Shown in pieces: positions 7,732-17,418 of a stretch of DNA of 64,000 nucleotides. How positions within the stretch are numbered: the stretch's first letter is position 1; each line of letters begins with the position of its first letter. Source of the DNA: Cryobacterium sp. PH29-G1 (lineage in GTDB: Bacteria > Actinomycetota > Actinomycetes > Actinomycetales > Microbacteriaceae); assembly GCF_030063365.1 (NCBI RefSeq), contig NZ_JASISY010000003.1, positions 62,001 through 126,000 of the forward strand, read 5' to 3'. Made by a program: the position numbers and the translations under genes. The notes below the pieces were generated by a model. The model searched no databases. It was not told the DNA's origin and saw nothing but the letters and a program-made list of their open reading frames with translations.

Positions 7732-9111
7732 CTATTCGAGCAGCAGCGCCGGCTCTTCGATGATGCTGGCGACATCGGCGAGAAAACGGCTCGCGACATC
7801 ACCATCAACGACGCGATGGTCGAAACTGGCGCCGATGGTCGTGACGAACCGCGCGCGCACCTCCCCATCGACCACCCAGGGCTTCTGCTTGATCGTGCCG
7901 AGAGCGACGATTCCGGCCTCACCCGAATTGAGAATGGGGGTGCCGGTATCCATCCCGAACACGCCGATATTGGTGATGGTGATCGTGCCGTTGGTCATCT
8001 CGGCAGGGCTGGTCTTGCCGTCGCGCGCGGTCATGGTGAGGTTCTCGAGGGCCGCAGCGAGCTCGAGCAGGCTCATGTCCTGCGCTTCCTTGATATTGGG
8101 CACGATCAACCCCCGTGGGGTCGCCGCGGCGATACCGAGGTTCACGTAGTGCCGCACGATGATTTCCTCGTCGGTAAACGTCGAGTTCACCGTGGGATTG
8201 CGCCGCACCGCCCAGATCATGGCCTTGGCCATGATCAGCAGCGGCGACACGCGGATGCCGGCGAAATCGGTCGAGGCCTTGAGCCGCTTGACGAATTCCA
8301 TGGTGCGGGTGGCATCGACGTCGACGAACAGGCTCACGTGCGGCGCCGTGAAGGCACTCTTGACCATGGCCTGCGCTATGGCCTTGCGCACGCCCTTGAC
8401 CGGGATGTGTTCGTCGCGATCGATTGGCCATTCCGGGGTCTGAATATTGCGGAAGACGCTGGCCTGGGTCGCGCCGCGCAGCACGTCCTCGCGGGTGACG
8501 TCACCGACCGGTCCGGTTGCCTCCACCAGGGAGAGGTCAACGCCGAGGTCCTTGGCGAGCTTGCGAATGGGCGGCTTGGCCATAACCGGGCCAGCGGATG
8601 CGGCCCGGCGCGTTGGCTCCAGCGGCTCGGCGCGCGTGCGCGCCTTGGGCTCGGGGGCCATCGTCTCGTGGGCAACGCTCGTACCGGCGTGCCGACGCCG
8701 ACGGGTGGGCATCGTTGCGGCTGCACCACGGCCGACCAACACGGGCTCGGGAGCCTCGTCGCTGATGCTGCTGCTGGTATCCGCTGCGAGGGTGTCAACA
8801 GCCTCGGCGTCAGCGGTGTCGGCAATCGGAGCTGCCGGAGCTGCTCCTGACTCGTCGTCATTCCCGGTGGCCGCGGAATTGATCGTGATGATGAGCGTTC
8901 CCACGTCGACGGTGGTGCCGGCGGAGACCAGAATTTCCCCGACGACGCCGATGAACGGCGACGGCAACTCGACCAGGGATTTGGCGGTTTCGATCTCGAC
9001 CAGTACCTGGTTGATCGTTACGGCATCGCCGGGGGCGACCTTCCACTCGACGATTTCGGCCTCGGTCAGACCTTCGCCGACGTCGGGGAGAGTGAACTTC
9101 GACACGCTCAT
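7732..9111 (-). CDS. Branched-chain 2-oxo acid dehydrogenase E2 (dihydrolipoamide acyltransferase)
   Basis: A 459-residue E2 subunit. It has one lipoyl domain (residues 1-78, lipoyl Lys44 in [12 protein letters not shown]), a long Ala/Glu linker, a peripheral subunit-binding domain ([16 protein letters not shown], about 190-225) and a C-terminal catalytic domain ending in [10 protein letters not shown] (catalytic His432). It transfers acyl groups from E1 to CoA. A good AAAGG ribosome site precedes the ATG. It ends the aminotransferase-E1alpha-E1beta-E2 operon; no E3 is present here. Substrate (branched-chain acids rather than pyruvate) is inferred from E1 type and neighbours. Confidence 0.9.
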   Translation of the reverse strand: MSVSKFTLPDVGEGLTEAEIVEWKVAPGDAVTINQVLVEIETAKSLVELPSPFIGVVGEILVSAGTTVDVGTLIITINSAATGNDDESGAAPAAPIADTADAEAVDTLAADTSSSISDEAPEPVLVGRGAAATMPTRRRRHAGTSVAHETMAPEPKARTRAEPLEPTRRAASAGPVMAKPPIRKLAKDLGVDLSLVEATGPVGDVTREDVLRGATQASVFRNIQTPEWPIDRDEHIPVKGVRKAIAQAMVKSAFTAPHVSLFVDVDATRTMEFVKRLKASTDFAGIRVSPLLIMAKAMIWAVRRNPTVNSTFTDEEIIVRHYVNLGIAAATPRGLIVPNIKEAQDMSLLELAAALENLTMTARDGKTSPAEMTNGTITITNIGVFGMDTGTPILNSGEAGIVALGTIKQKPWVVDGEVRARFVTTIGASFDHRVVDGDVASRFLADVASIIEEPALLLE

Positions 9112-9148
9112 GCTGTGCCTTTCTTACTGCTGGTGGAGGTGAGAATGA

Positions 9149-10153
9149 TCAATAGGCCAGTACGCGGTCGACGGCTTCAAGCACCCGGTCGGGACTGGGC
9201 AGAAAATGCGTCTCGACCGCGGCCGGGGGAAACGGCGTGTCAAAGCCGGAGACCCGCAGCACCGGTGCTTCGAGTGTGTAGAAGGCCCGCTCGGCGACCG
9301 TGGCAGCGATCTCGCTGCCGACGCTCACAAACCCGGGGGCCTCCTGAGTCACAATGAGGCGGCCGGTTTTCTGTACCGAGCCCAGGATGGGTCCGTAGTC
9401 AATCGGGGAGATCGAACGCAGGTCGATAACTTCCAGGCTGATTCCCTCGGCCTGGGCAAGTTCGGCGGCCTGCAACAGCACGCTCACCATGGCGCCGTGG
9501 CCGACGACGGTAACGTCCGTGCCCTCCAGCGCCACGCGGCTGGCGTGCAGCGGGGTTCCGCTTTCGCCAAAGCGCACCTCGCCCTTAGGCCAGTAGCGAC
9601 TTTTCGGTTCGAAGAAGATCACCGGGTCGTCGCTCTTGATCGCCTCCTGCATCATCCAGTAGGCGTCGTGCGGATTAGAGGGACTGACCACACGCAGGCC
9701 GGGGGTGTGCGCGAAGTAGGCTTCCGGGCTTTCTTGGTGGTGTTCGATCGAACCGATGTGTCCGCCGTAGGGAATACGAATGACCACGGGCATGATGACG
9801 CCGCCCTCGTGGCGGTTGCGCATGCGCGAGAGCTGGCTGGTGATCTGATCGAAGCCGGGAAAAACAAAGCCGTCGAATTGAATCTCACAGACCGGCCGAA
9901 ACCCGCGCAGGGCCAGCCCGATGGCCGTGCCGATGATGCCCGACTCAGCGAGCGGCGTGTCGAGCACCCGCTTATCGCCAAACTCGGCGATGAGCCCCTC
10001 GGTAACTCGGAACACTCCGCCGAGAGGTCCGATATCCTCGCCCATCAGCAGCACCTTGGGGTCGTCCAGGAGCGCCTGGCGCAGCCCCGCGTTCAGGGCC
10101 TTCGTCATCGGCAGCGACGCGGAAGCGACGCTCGTGTCAGTGGCAGCGATCAT
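9149..10153 (-). CDS. 2-oxo acid dehydrogenase E1 beta subunit
   Basis: A 334-residue transketolase-like beta subunit: N-terminal pyrimidine-binding domain with GEDIGPLGGVFRVTEGL, the ThDP glutamate region ETPLAESGI-like (DTPLAESGIIGTA), and a C-terminal domain ending with the family's PFPPAAVETHFLPSPDRV. It forms an alpha2beta2 heterotetramer with the upstream subunit. The ATG overlaps the E1alpha stop (ATGA), so the two subunits are made in step. Confidence 0.9.
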   Translation of the reverse strand: MIAATDTSVASASLPMTKALNAGLRQALLDDPKVLLMGEDIGPLGGVFRVTEGLIAEFGDKRVLDTPLAESGIIGTAIGLALRGFRPVCEIQFDGFVFPGFDQITSQLSRMRNRHEGGVIMPVVIRIPYGGHIGSIEHHQESPEAYFAHTPGLRVVSPSNPHDAYWMMQEAIKSDDPVIFFEPKSRYWPKGEVRFGESGTPLHASRVALEGTDVTVVGHGAMVSVLLQAAELAQAEGISLEVIDLRSISPIDYGPILGSVQKTGRLIVTQEAPGFVSVGSEIAATVAERAFYTLEAPVLRVSGFDTPFPPAAVETHFLPSPDRVLEAVDRVLAY

Positions 10154-11361
10154 CGGTTCTTGTCCTCGTCAAACGACGCTTCGTAGCGTTCCAGCCAGGC
10201 CTTTTGTTCGGCCACCAAGGGATGCGGTTCCGCGTAGACGTTGTCGAAAATCACCGAACGTTCCGGGCCGGTGATCTCGAGCGCGCGCGTGCGGGTATCG
10301 GCGGCGAAGTCCGCGGCTTCTTCGTCGACGGCGTCGAGGAATTCCTGCTCGATGCCTCGTCCCTGCAGGTAGCTGCGAAAACGCAGAATCGGGTCGCGGG
10401 CCACCCAGTAGGCGAGTTCGGCGGGATCGCGGTACTTGGTGGGGTCGTCGGCCGTGGTGTGTGCGCCCACGCGGTAGGTGAGCGCCTCGATCAGCGACGG
10501 TCCGAGCCCGGCTCGGGCGTCATCCATTGATTTCGCCGTGACGGCGAAGCTCGCGAGCACATCGTTACCGTCAACCTGGGTGCCGGGCATACCAAATCCC
10601 TGGGCGCGCAGGTACAGCGGCGTGCGGGACTGCCGCGACACCGGTACCGAGATAGCCCAGTGGTTGTTCTGCAGAAAAAACACCTGAGGCGTTTGGTAGC
10701 TGGCCGCGAAAACGAGTGCCTCATTGGCGTCACCCTGCGATGAGGCGCCATCGCCGTAGTACACGATCACGGCTTGATCCGTCTCCGGGTTGCCGGTCGC
10801 GGTCGACCCGTCGAGCTGCATCCCCATGGCGTAGCCGGTGGAGTGCAGGGTCTGCGAGGCGAGAACGAGGGTATACAGGTGAAAGTTTCCATGCTCTTCG
10901 GGAACCCAGCCGCCGAGGGTCACCCCGCGCAGCATGCGCAGGATATCGACAACATCGAGCCCGCGGATCATGCCGACGACGTGTTCCCGGTAGGACGGAA
11001 AAACGTGGTCTTGCGGGCGGCTGGCGTGCGCCGAACCGACCTGGGCTGCTTCCTGCCCATGGCTCGGCACCCAGAGGGCAAGCTGGCCCTGACGCTGCAG
11101 GTTGGCCGCCTCAGTGTCGAATTTACGAACCACGACCATGTCGCGATAAAAGCGTCGGTGGTCCGCCTCGGTGAGCCGGTCGAGGTAGGGCACAAACGCT
11201 TCCGCGGCGGCGTTGGGTTCGAACACCCCGGCAGGAGAGATCATACGCACACAGGTCGCGGACCCGTCGAGGCCAAAGGCTGCGGGGGCTGCGGTAGCGG
11301 GGGCGATGGAAGTGGGCGCTGCAGAAACCGGTGCAGTCGCGTCGTTACGGGTGGCTGACAC
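10150..11361 (-). CDS. 2-oxo acid dehydrogenase E1 alpha subunit
   Basis: A 403-residue ThDP-dependent subunit that decarboxylates branched-chain 2-oxo acids. The ThDP motif runs from GDGASSQGDANEAL to the pair NN in FFLQNNHW; the Arg/Ser phosphorylation-loop region RVGAHTTADDPTKYR of the branched-chain type is present. The first 40 residues are low-complexity Ala/Pro/Thr. The GTG start lies four bases after the aminotransferase stop. Confidence 0.9.
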   Translation of the reverse strand: MSATRNDATAPVSAAPTSIAPATAAPAAFGLDGSATCVRMISPAGVFEPNAAAEAFVPYLDRLTEADHRRFYRDMVVVRKFDTEAANLQRQGQLALWVPSHGQEAAQVGSAHASRPQDHVFPSYREHVVGMIRGLDVVDILRMLRGVTLGGWVPEEHGNFHLYTLVLASQTLHSTGYAMGMQLDGSTATGNPETDQAVIVYYGDGASSQGDANEALVFAASYQTPQVFFLQNNHWAISVPVSRQSRTPLYLRAQGFGMPGTQVDGNDVLASFAVTAKSMDDARAGLGPSLIEALTYRVGAHTTADDPTKYRDPAELAYWVARDPILRFRSYLQGRGIEQEFLDAVDEEAADFAADTRTRALEITGPERSVIFDNVYAEPHPLVAEQKAWLERYEASFDEDKNR

Positions 11362-11365
11362 CGTA

Positions 11366-12472
11366 CTAACCTAGCTGCCGAGCCGGGTGATCGACGGGAA
11401 GGGTATCGACAAGATCCGCGCACATTAGTAGGAGTGTCGCCATAGCCTCCTCCTCCCCGACGGAAACGCGGATGCCTTCGGGGGCGAAGGGCCGCACGAC
11501 CAGGCCGGCAGCGCTCAGCGCCGCGGTCACGCTGGTCGTTTCCGCTCCGGTAGGCAGCCAAATGAAGTTGCCCTGAGGTGCCGGAATCTTCCAGCCCTGA
11601 CCGGTCAGCGCCCGCCAGGTTGCATCGCGACGTGCGGCAATAATTCGAACCCGTTCCAGTAGTTCCTTCTCGGCTGCCAGGGAGGCGATCGCGGCCGCTG
11701 CGGCCTGGATGGTCACCGAGAGTGGGATCGCCGTCGATCGGGCGGCGTTGAGAATATCCACCGGGCCGAGCGCGTAGCCGACCCGGAGTCCGGCCAGCCC
11801 GTAGGCCTTCGAGAACGTGCGCAGCACGACCAGGTTGGGGTAGCGGGCCAGCAGGGCCGGGCCGCTCACGGCATCCGCTTCGGTGACGAACTCGATATAT
11901 GCCTCATCGAGAATGACGAGCAGATCGGTGGGGACGACGGCCATGAAGGCCTCAAATTCGTCTTTTGTCACGATCATACCCGTGGGATTGTTGGGCGAGC
12001 AGACAATGACGACGCGGGTGTTTTCGCCGATGGCGGCGGCCATTTCGGGCAGGTCATGGCCATGGTCGATGCGATTGGGCACGCATACGCTGGTGGCACC
12101 GGCGACGGTCACGAGTGAGGGGTACGCCTCGAACGAGCGCCAGGAGTAGAGCACTTCATCGCCCGGCCCGGCTGCGGCCAGAATGAGTTGGGCCAGCAGG
12201 GCGACCGAACCGGACCCGATGTGCACCTGGTCGACGTCGAGGCTGTACTTGGCAGCGAGGCGCTCGCGCAGCAGCAATGCCGACGCATCCGGGTAGCGGT
12301 TGTAGGCGGTTTCGGCCGCAACCGCCGCAATTACCCCGGCTAGTGGATCGAACGGGTTCTCATTGCTGGAGAGTTTGAAGGCGCTGGCGTCAGCCGGTTT
12401 GCCCTGCTTATAGGCGGGGAGGGCAACAATCTCCGGGCGCAGGCGGACGGTGGGACGGTCTGAGAGGCTCAC
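11366..12472 (-). CDS. HisC-family aromatic/histidinol-phosphate aminotransferase
   Basis: A 368-residue fold-type I PLP enzyme of the HisC/Pat group. The substrate loop [14 protein letters not shown], the Asp/Tyr pair in LDEAYIEF and the PLP lysine in [16 protein letters not shown] are all present. Lying in one operon with 2-oxo acid dehydrogenase E1/E2, and away from his genes, it is more likely an aromatic or branched-chain aminotransferase (Pat-like) than biosynthetic HisC. It is first in the operon; its GTG sits six bases downstream of TAGACT, suggesting a leaderless mRNA. Confidence 0.85.
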   Translation of the reverse strand: MSLSDRPTVRLRPEIVALPAYKQGKPADASAFKLSSNENPFDPLAGVIAAVAAETAYNRYPDASALLLRERLAAKYSLDVDQVHIGSGSVALLAQLILAAAGPGDEVLYSWRSFEAYPSLVTVAGATSVCVPNRIDHGHDLPEMAAAIGENTRVVIVCSPNNPTGMIVTKDEFEAFMAVVPTDLLVILDEAYIEFVTEADAVSGPALLARYPNLVVLRTFSKAYGLAGLRVGYALGPVDILNAARSTAIPLSVTIQAAAAAIASLAAEKELLERVRIIAARRDATWRALTGQGWKIPAPQGNFIWLPTGAETTSVTAALSAAGLVVRPFAPEGIRVSVGEEEAMATLLLMCADLVDTLPVDHPARQLG

Positions 12473-12478
12473 TCGGTG

Positions 12479-12484
12479 AGTCTA
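12479..12484 (-). promoter_or_regulatory. -10 element of a leaderless promoter for the aminotransferase operon
   Basis: TAGACT on the minus strand is followed by exactly six bases (CACCGA) and the GTG start. No ribosome site is present. No clear -35 hexamer. Confidence 0.6.
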
Positions 12485-12560
12485 CGCCCGGACATATTCG
12501 CAATGACGAATGAATCTTCGCCCGACTTTCGCCCGCCGCGACGCTCTGAGATAGTAGGGC

Positions 12561-12953
12561 ATGGCCAGATTCCTGATCAAGCTCATCGTCAACGCGGTCG
12601 CCCTGTGGTTCACCGCTCTGCTCGTGACCGGGGTGCACGTCATTCCCTACGCACCAGACTCGGGCGCCAGCGTGATCACGTACCTGCTGATCGCGCTCAT
12701 CTTCGGCTTTGTGAACACCGTCGTGGGTGGGGTGCTGCGCGTCGTCGCGTTTCCGCTCTACATCGTGACGCTCGGGTTGTTCGCGCTGATCGTCAACGGC
12801 CTCTTGCTGCTGCTGGTCGGTTGGCTTTCTGGATTTCTGGGTTTTGGCCTCGTCGTTGACAGCTTCTGGTGGGGCGTCCTCGGCGCGTTGGTTCTCGGCA
12901 TCATTTCCTGGCTGCTGGGTCTGATCCTGCGCCCGGTGACCGCGCGCGACTGA
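12561..12953 (+). CDS. Phage holin 4_2 superfamily (YvlD-like) small membrane protein
   Basis: A 130-residue protein made of four hydrophobic helices with short loops, ending in RPVTARD. The pattern FGFVNTVVGGVLRVVAFPLYIVTLGLF matches the PF04020 family, chromosomally encoded in many bacteria and unrelated to real phage lysis modules; no other phage gene is nearby. Function is unknown. It is a single gene between divergent and convergent neighbours; no ribosome site is evident. Confidence 0.75.
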   Translation: MARFLIKLIVNAVALWFTALLVTGVHVIPYAPDSGASVITYLLIALIFGFVNTVVGGVLRVVAFPLYIVTLGLFALIVNGLLLLLVGWLSGFLGFGLVVDSFWWGVLGALVLGIISWLLGLILRPVTARD

Positions 12954-12976
12954 ACGGCGACTGAGCGGGCGGCTGA

Positions 12977-14395
12977 CTACTGCGGTGGCGGTCCCTCCGG
13001 TATGCGGATGCCGCGCCACAAGCGCGCCTCGCCCGGCGCGCTCCCGAGAACGCCGACCACGGTATCTCGAAAGTGTTGCAGGTGCAGTTCTGGTGATCCG
13101 TCGATGAGCAGCGCCGTCTCGCGATAGCGGTCCAGGTGGTGTGCGGGCACGCGCTCCCCGGCCGGCACCGGCACCGAAGCGAAAGCCTCCCGGCGTACGG
13201 TCACGCGATCATCCGAGTCGACCAGGCTCGATCCACCGAGGGCGGTCACCACGTCATCGGTGTGCTCGACCGTGAGTGTGGCGATATTGGGTGGCACGGG
13301 AACCTGCGATTCGGGTGCCCCGAACGTTGCCACCGCCCGCACCGCGAATTCCCCGGAAGCGGCAACCTGGGTGGCCACGAGCCCGCCCTGGGAATGTCCG
13401 GTGATCACCACCGGGTCGTCGCCTCCTATGCCGGCAGCACGCATACTGTGCATCACCGCCTCGAACGAACCCGCGTTCTGCCCGGCCATCCCCGCGACGT
13501 TGGCCGTGAGGTCCCAGGGTTCATTGGCGGCAACGGCATTCCAGTCCACCGTTCCGCCGACGTACACGCCCCACGACGGATGTTCGGCCGTGCCATAGCT
13601 TTCAATCCTCACCTGCGGGCGGCCCGCAACGGCCGTTGGAATTCGCGCTGCCAGGTCACCCGCCCCCGTTGGCGGCAGCGCCGGATGCGGCGCTCCAACG
13701 GGCATCACCGAGACGGGACCTTCACGAAACAGGCCCTGACTGCGCGCGACCGCGAGCACGGCCAGAGCCGTGCTCGAGACCCCGATCAGGCCCAGGCCCC
13801 CATCACCCAAAAACGACCCGACCAAGAACGGCACACCCAGTGCGCCCTCACCGACGTCGTCAAGAGACGAGACCAGCAGCCGCGCGAGCCTGACAACGGC
13901 GGGGTTGGTGAGGAGTCGTTCGTCGAGCTGGGAGTGCGTGTCAGCGTGGCTGTTCCAGGCCCGCCAGGCCAGCGCCCCCCTGGCCGCGGGACCGGCCGCG
14001 GCCAGAAGCGCCAGAATGGGAAACCGACCCAGATCGTGCCCGATCTTCGCACTCCCGAGCAGGGCCAGTCGCAGCACCACGCGTTCCGTGGCACCGTAGC
14101 GTTCCGCCGCGAGGGTCAGGCTCGCGGCGAGATCACCGCTGCTTTCTTCCAGCTGCCCGAGCGCCACCCACGCCCAGAGCAGCGTCAGCCCGGAATCGTT
14201 CGGGTTCAACCTGTGCGGCCCATCCGGATTCAGCTCCCGAATACTGTTCACCCGGGTCTGCCAGTGGGCCGCTTGAGCCTGGGCGCCCCGCAATACCTGG
14301 GCCTGGGCCAGCACGACGTCGGTGGCCACGACCGTCGTTCCGCCGACGGAAACAATCAGGTCGGCCCCCGCGACCCCGGGCGGGGGCTCACTCAC
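12977..14395 (-). CDS. Alpha/beta-hydrolase-like protein paired with a WXG100-like protein
   Basis: A 472-residue protein not assigned to a named family. The C-terminal half has a lipase-type nucleophile elbow GHSQGG (Ser335), an acidic candidate in EHTDD (380-381) and a candidate His in AHHLDRYRETA (419-420), together a plausible catalytic triad. The N-terminal 230 residues are Ala/Leu-rich with several weakly hydrophobic helices and no signal peptide. Its ATG overlaps the stop of the upstream WXG100-like gene (ATGA), implying joint production. The arrangement resembles type VII secretion substrate modules, but no secretion ATPase or channel gene is nearby. A cytosolic or membrane-associated esterase is the main alternative. 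Confidence 0.55.
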   Translation of the reverse strand: MSEPPPGVAGADLIVSVGGTTVVATDVVLAQAQVLRGAQAQAAHWQTRVNSIRELNPDGPHRLNPNDSGLTLLWAWVALGQLEESSGDLAASLTLAAERYGATERVVLRLALLGSAKIGHDLGRFPILALLAAAGPAARGALAWRAWNSHADTHSQLDERLLTNPAVVRLARLLVSSLDDVGEGALGVPFLVGSFLGDGGLGLIGVSSTALAVLAVARSQGLFREGPVSVMPVGAPHPALPPTGAGDLAARIPTAVAGRPQVRIESYGTAEHPSWGVYVGGTVDWNAVAANEPWDLTANVAGMAGQNAGSFEAVMHSMRAAGIGGDDPVVITGHSQGGLVATQVAASGEFAVRAVATFGAPESQVPVPPNIATLTVEHTDDVVTALGGSSLVDSDDRVTVRREAFASVPVPAGERVPAHHLDRYRETALLIDGSPELHLQHFRDTVVGVLGSAPGEARLWRGIRIPEGPPPQ

Positions 14396-14679
14396 TGTTC
14401 GTCCGCAGCGAGCAGTTGGCGGATGCTGCGCCAGATCTGGTCCTGAGCGTCGTTCAGATAGTCCAACACCCCTTGCAGATCGTGCACAATCTCATCGACT
14501 CGTCCGCGGTAAGCCCGCTGAGCGCTCGAACTCCAAAATTGACTGGGATCAAGTGCGTTCAATTGACTTTTCGCCGTGCGAATATCCGCCGTGAGACCCA
14601 GCAAGTCTCGACGCTGCGCGCGAAGCGCCGGAAGCTGATCGGTCTGACTGGGCGGGAGAATTCCGTAGAAATCGTCCAT
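14392..14679 (-). CDS. WXG100-like small helical protein
   Basis: A 95-residue, almost wholly helical protein with a central turn FWSSSAQRAYRGRV around Trp49, resembling the WxG/WxSxA turn of ESAT-6-like proteins, which fold as two-helix hairpins. Length (about 100) and charge pattern also fit. The first frame ATG lies further upstream, but the ATG at 14679 has a strong GGAGG ribosome site. A canonical YxxxD/E export signal at the C-terminus is not seen. It is translationally coupled to the following hydrolase gene. Confidence 0.6.
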   Translation of the reverse strand: MDDFYGILPPSQTDQLPALRAQRRDLLGLTADIRTAKSQLNALDPSQFWSSSAQRAYRGRVDEIVHDLQGVLDYLNDAQDQIWRSIRQLLAADEQ

Positions 14680-14951
14680 GACACCTCCTGGTCTGAGCCG
14701 ATCGTGACATGGGAGACCGTTCACAAGACCGCTTCGGGGCAAGCTGTGCGGAGTCTGGGCAAACCGGGCGTGTGGAGGGGCACGATCTGCTCCGCACGGG
14801 AGAGCTGGGCCATCTCTCCGGTCGTCCTGTTCGACCGATCAGACGCGTATTATTTCGACGATGCGCTGTTTGACTCGGTATTAGGCATGATTGAGTGGGC
14901 AAGCCACGCTTTTGTGAAACAACTTGCACCCGCAATTCGACAGGGAGTCCG

Positions 14952-16334
14952 ATGAGTCACCTACCCGTACAGGTTCTGAGCCCACTAGATGGCCGATACC
15001 GAGCCGCCGTATCCGATCTGGGCGAATTCCTGTCCGAAGCCGGCCTCAACCGTGCCCGGGTGCGCGTGGAGGTGGAGTGGTTGATCACCCTGACCGACCG
15101 CAGCCTGTTCGGTTCCGCGCCCCTCACCGCCGAGCAGAAGCTTTCCCTGCGCGCCCTGGTGACCGACTTCGGCCAGGCTGAGATCGATGAGCTGGCCGAA
15201 CTTGAGGCGACGACCCGTCACGACGTGAAGGCCGTCGAATACCTCGTGCGTCGACGCCTGAGCACCCTCGGACTCGATCACATCAGCGAACTCACCCACT
15301 TCGCCGCCACCAGCGAAGACATCAACAATCTCTCCTACGCCCTCACCGTTCGTGACGCCGTGCAGACCGTCTGGCTGCCCAAGCTGCGCCTGGTCATCGA
15401 GGCCCTCCGCCGCAATGCGCTGGAATTTCGAGCGGATGCAATGCTCGCCCGCACCCACGGCCAGCCCGCTACGCCCACCACCATGGGTAAAGAGCTTGCC
15501 GTATTCGTCTACCGCCTCGAACGCATCGTTGGGCAGATCGACGCCGGCGAATATCTTGGAAAGTTCAGCGGTGCCACCGGCACCTTTGCCGCTCACGTCG
15601 CCGCCGAGCCGTCGGTGGACTGGCCCGCCGTTTCGCGCGATTTCGTTGAGGGTCTCGGCCTGGGCTGGAACCCCCTCACCACCCAGATCGAATCGCACGA
15701 CTGGCAGGCAGAGTTGTATTCCCGCGCCGCGCACGCCAACCGCATTCTGCACAACCTGGCCACCGACATTTGGACATATATTTCGATCGGCTATTTTCGG
15801 CAGATTCCGCAGGTCGGTGCCACCGGGTCGTCGACCATGCCGCACAAGATCAACCCGATCCGGTTCGAGAACGCCGAGGCGAACCTCGAGTTGTCGTGCG
15901 CCATCCTGGACTCGCTCGCCGCCACCCTCGTGACCAGCCGGCTGCAGCGCGACCTGACCGACTCCACGACACAGCGCAACATCGGCGTCGGCTTCGGGCA
16001 TTCACTGCTCGCGCTGGACAATATTCTGCGCGGTCTCGGCGAGATCGACATTGACCGTGCCCTGCTCGCGAGTGACCTCGACTCCAACTGGGAGATTTTG
16101 GGTGAGGCGATCCAGACCGTCATTCGCGCCGAGGTCTCGGCCGGACGCTCGTCGATCGAGGATCCGTACGCGCTGCTCAAGGAACTCACCCGTGGCAAGC
16201 GCATCACGAGCGCCGATCTGACCACTTTCGTCTCGGCCCTCGACATCGGAGCCGCCGCCAAAACCCGGCTCCTGGCCCTGACCCCGGCCGGCTATGTCGG
16301 TCTTGCCGACCCCCTGGTGGACTACCTGCCCTAA
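14952..16334 (+). CDS. purB: Adenylosuccinate lyase
   Basis: A 460-residue fumarase/aspartase superfamily enzyme, full length for the PurB group closest to the E. coli type. The signature GSSTMPHKINPI and the catalytic His region ARTHGQPATPTTMGKE are intact. It cleaves SAICAR and adenylosuccinate in purine synthesis. The open frame extends upstream, but the ATG at 14952 has a GGGAG ribosome site and matches the family start (SPLDGRY). It is monocistronic, with a strong terminator after it. Confidence 0.96.
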   Translation: MSHLPVQVLSPLDGRYRAAVSDLGEFLSEAGLNRARVRVEVEWLITLTDRSLFGSAPLTAEQKLSLRALVTDFGQAEIDELAELEATTRHDVKAVEYLVRRRLSTLGLDHISELTHFAATSEDINNLSYALTVRDAVQTVWLPKLRLVIEALRRNALEFRADAMLARTHGQPATPTTMGKELAVFVYRLERIVGQIDAGEYLGKFSGATGTFAAHVAAEPSVDWPAVSRDFVEGLGLGWNPLTTQIESHDWQAELYSRAAHANRILHNLATDIWTYISIGYFRQIPQVGATGSSTMPHKINPIRFENAEANLELSCAILDSLAATLVTSRLQRDLTDSTTQRNIGVGFGHSLLALDNILRGLGEIDIDRALLASDLDSNWEILGEAIQTVIRAEVSAGRSSIEDPYALLKELTRGKRITSADLTTFVSALDIGAAAKTRLLALTPAGYVGLADPLVDYLP

Positions 16335-16355
16335 GTTCCGGGCCGGCCGCACGAG

Positions 16356-16393
16356 AAAGCACCTTCGTCGATTCGTGACGAAGGTGCTTTTTT
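16356..16393 (+). terminator. Terminator of purB
   Basis: A stem AAAGCACCTTCGTC / GACGAAGGTGCTTT with an eight-base loop, ending in a run of T. Confidence 0.9.
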
Positions 16394-16427
16394 GTGCGGT
16401 CCGCAGTGCCACTAGCGGCCCGTGCAA

Positions 16428-16697
16428 CTAGTGGCCGTTTTGCTCGTCCAAATCGGTCTGCTCTGACTCATTGGGCTTCATGCCGAGTACCAGCATCGCA
16501 ATCACCACGAGTGCCACAATGAACGTCACGCCCAGACCGATCAGCGAGAGCGTCAGCTCACGCGTGGTGAACAGAATCGTCACACCCACGAACAGGGCCA
16601 TAGCTGCGGAGATGCCGAGCAATTCGGCCGGCTTCAGCCGATCAGATCGACTCGGCTGGTGGGCCGGGATGGGGTTTTTGGGAGTCTTTTTGGTCAC
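16428..16697 (-). CDS. Small membrane protein, unknown function
   Basis: An 89-residue protein with a basic N-terminus, two membrane helices (about 27-47 and 51-72) and an acidic C-terminus. The start is taken as GTG at 16697, which overlaps the upstream stop codon (GTGA); a longer frame exists but has no basis. It forms a two-gene unit with the next protein. No family recognised. Confidence 0.6.
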   Translation of the reverse strand: MTKKTPKNPIPAHQPSRSDRLKPAELLGISAAMALFVGVTILFTTRELTLSLIGLGVTFIVALVVIAMLVLGMKPNESEQTDLDEQNGH

Positions 16698-17311
16698 AGG
16701 GTGTCCGAATCGTTGGGGGCGCTGTTCACAGGACCGCTGTTGTAGGCACCGCGGCGCGTCTTGGGTGCGTCCCATTTGAGGGAGAGCCCGGCAATGGGCA
16801 GAAAAACAGCGAGAAAAACCAAGTAGGCGCCGAACAGTCCGACCGAGACGACCGGGTTGGGTGGCAGCAGCAAGAACGCCAGCGCGAGGATCGCGGTGGC
16901 GATACCGGTAAACAGCCAGTCTTTGGCGGGCTGCGCGCGTTTTCGAACCCGGATGCCGGCATAAATTTCAAGAAAACCGGTGACCGCCGCCCAGACACTC
17001 ACCACGAACAGAAAGAACCCATGACCGCCGGCGTGGAAGCCGAGGGCGAGGGCGCCGGCCACCATGCTCACGATGCCGTGAATGAGGAAGAGGGTGCGGT
17101 CGGTGGCGACAGTCAGGGTGCGTGGTCCGCTCAGGACCACCAGCAGGCCGCTCAGGAGAGCGAACGCCCCAAACACGATCAGGCCCAGCTCGGCGGAATG
17201 GTCACCGTTGAACGTGATGATCGCAGCCGGGATCACGGCGATGAGGGCGCGCCCCACGGCCACGGACCCGTACCCGGGGCCGACGTTTGATGGTGCCTGG
17301 GCGTTCGCCAC
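16694..17311 (-). CDS. DUF308/HdeD-like multi-helix membrane protein
   Basis: A 205-residue protein with about six membrane helices arranged as short repeats (GLIVFGAFALLSGLLVVL, then VWAAVTGFLEIYAGI), typical of the HdeD/DUF308 group of unknown function. The GTG at 17311 has GAGG seven bases upstream; a TTG two codons earlier is too close to it. TAGACT at 17345-17350 (minus) may be its -10. It is coupled to the next small membrane protein. Confidence 0.65.
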   Translation of the reverse strand: MANAQAPSNVGPGYGSVAVGRALIAVIPAAIITFNGDHSAELGLIVFGAFALLSGLLVVLSGPRTLTVATDRTLFLIHGIVSMVAGALALGFHAGGHGFFLFVVSVWAAVTGFLEIYAGIRVRKRAQPAKDWLFTGIATAILALAFLLLPPNPVVSVGLFGAYLVFLAVFLPIAGLSLKWDAPKTRRGAYNSGPVNSAPNDSDTL

Positions 17312-17418
17312 GCACAACCTCTTTCGTTGCGGAATTATCCTGCCAGTCTACGCGGGGAGACCGCTCCGGATCTGCGAGCGGGCTGCACGCGGACCACGCC
17401 GAAGCGCAAGCGCCACAG

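Noticed and set aside
12561..12953. Remnant of a phage lysis module
   Set aside because: The family is common in chromosomes and no phage gene is nearby.
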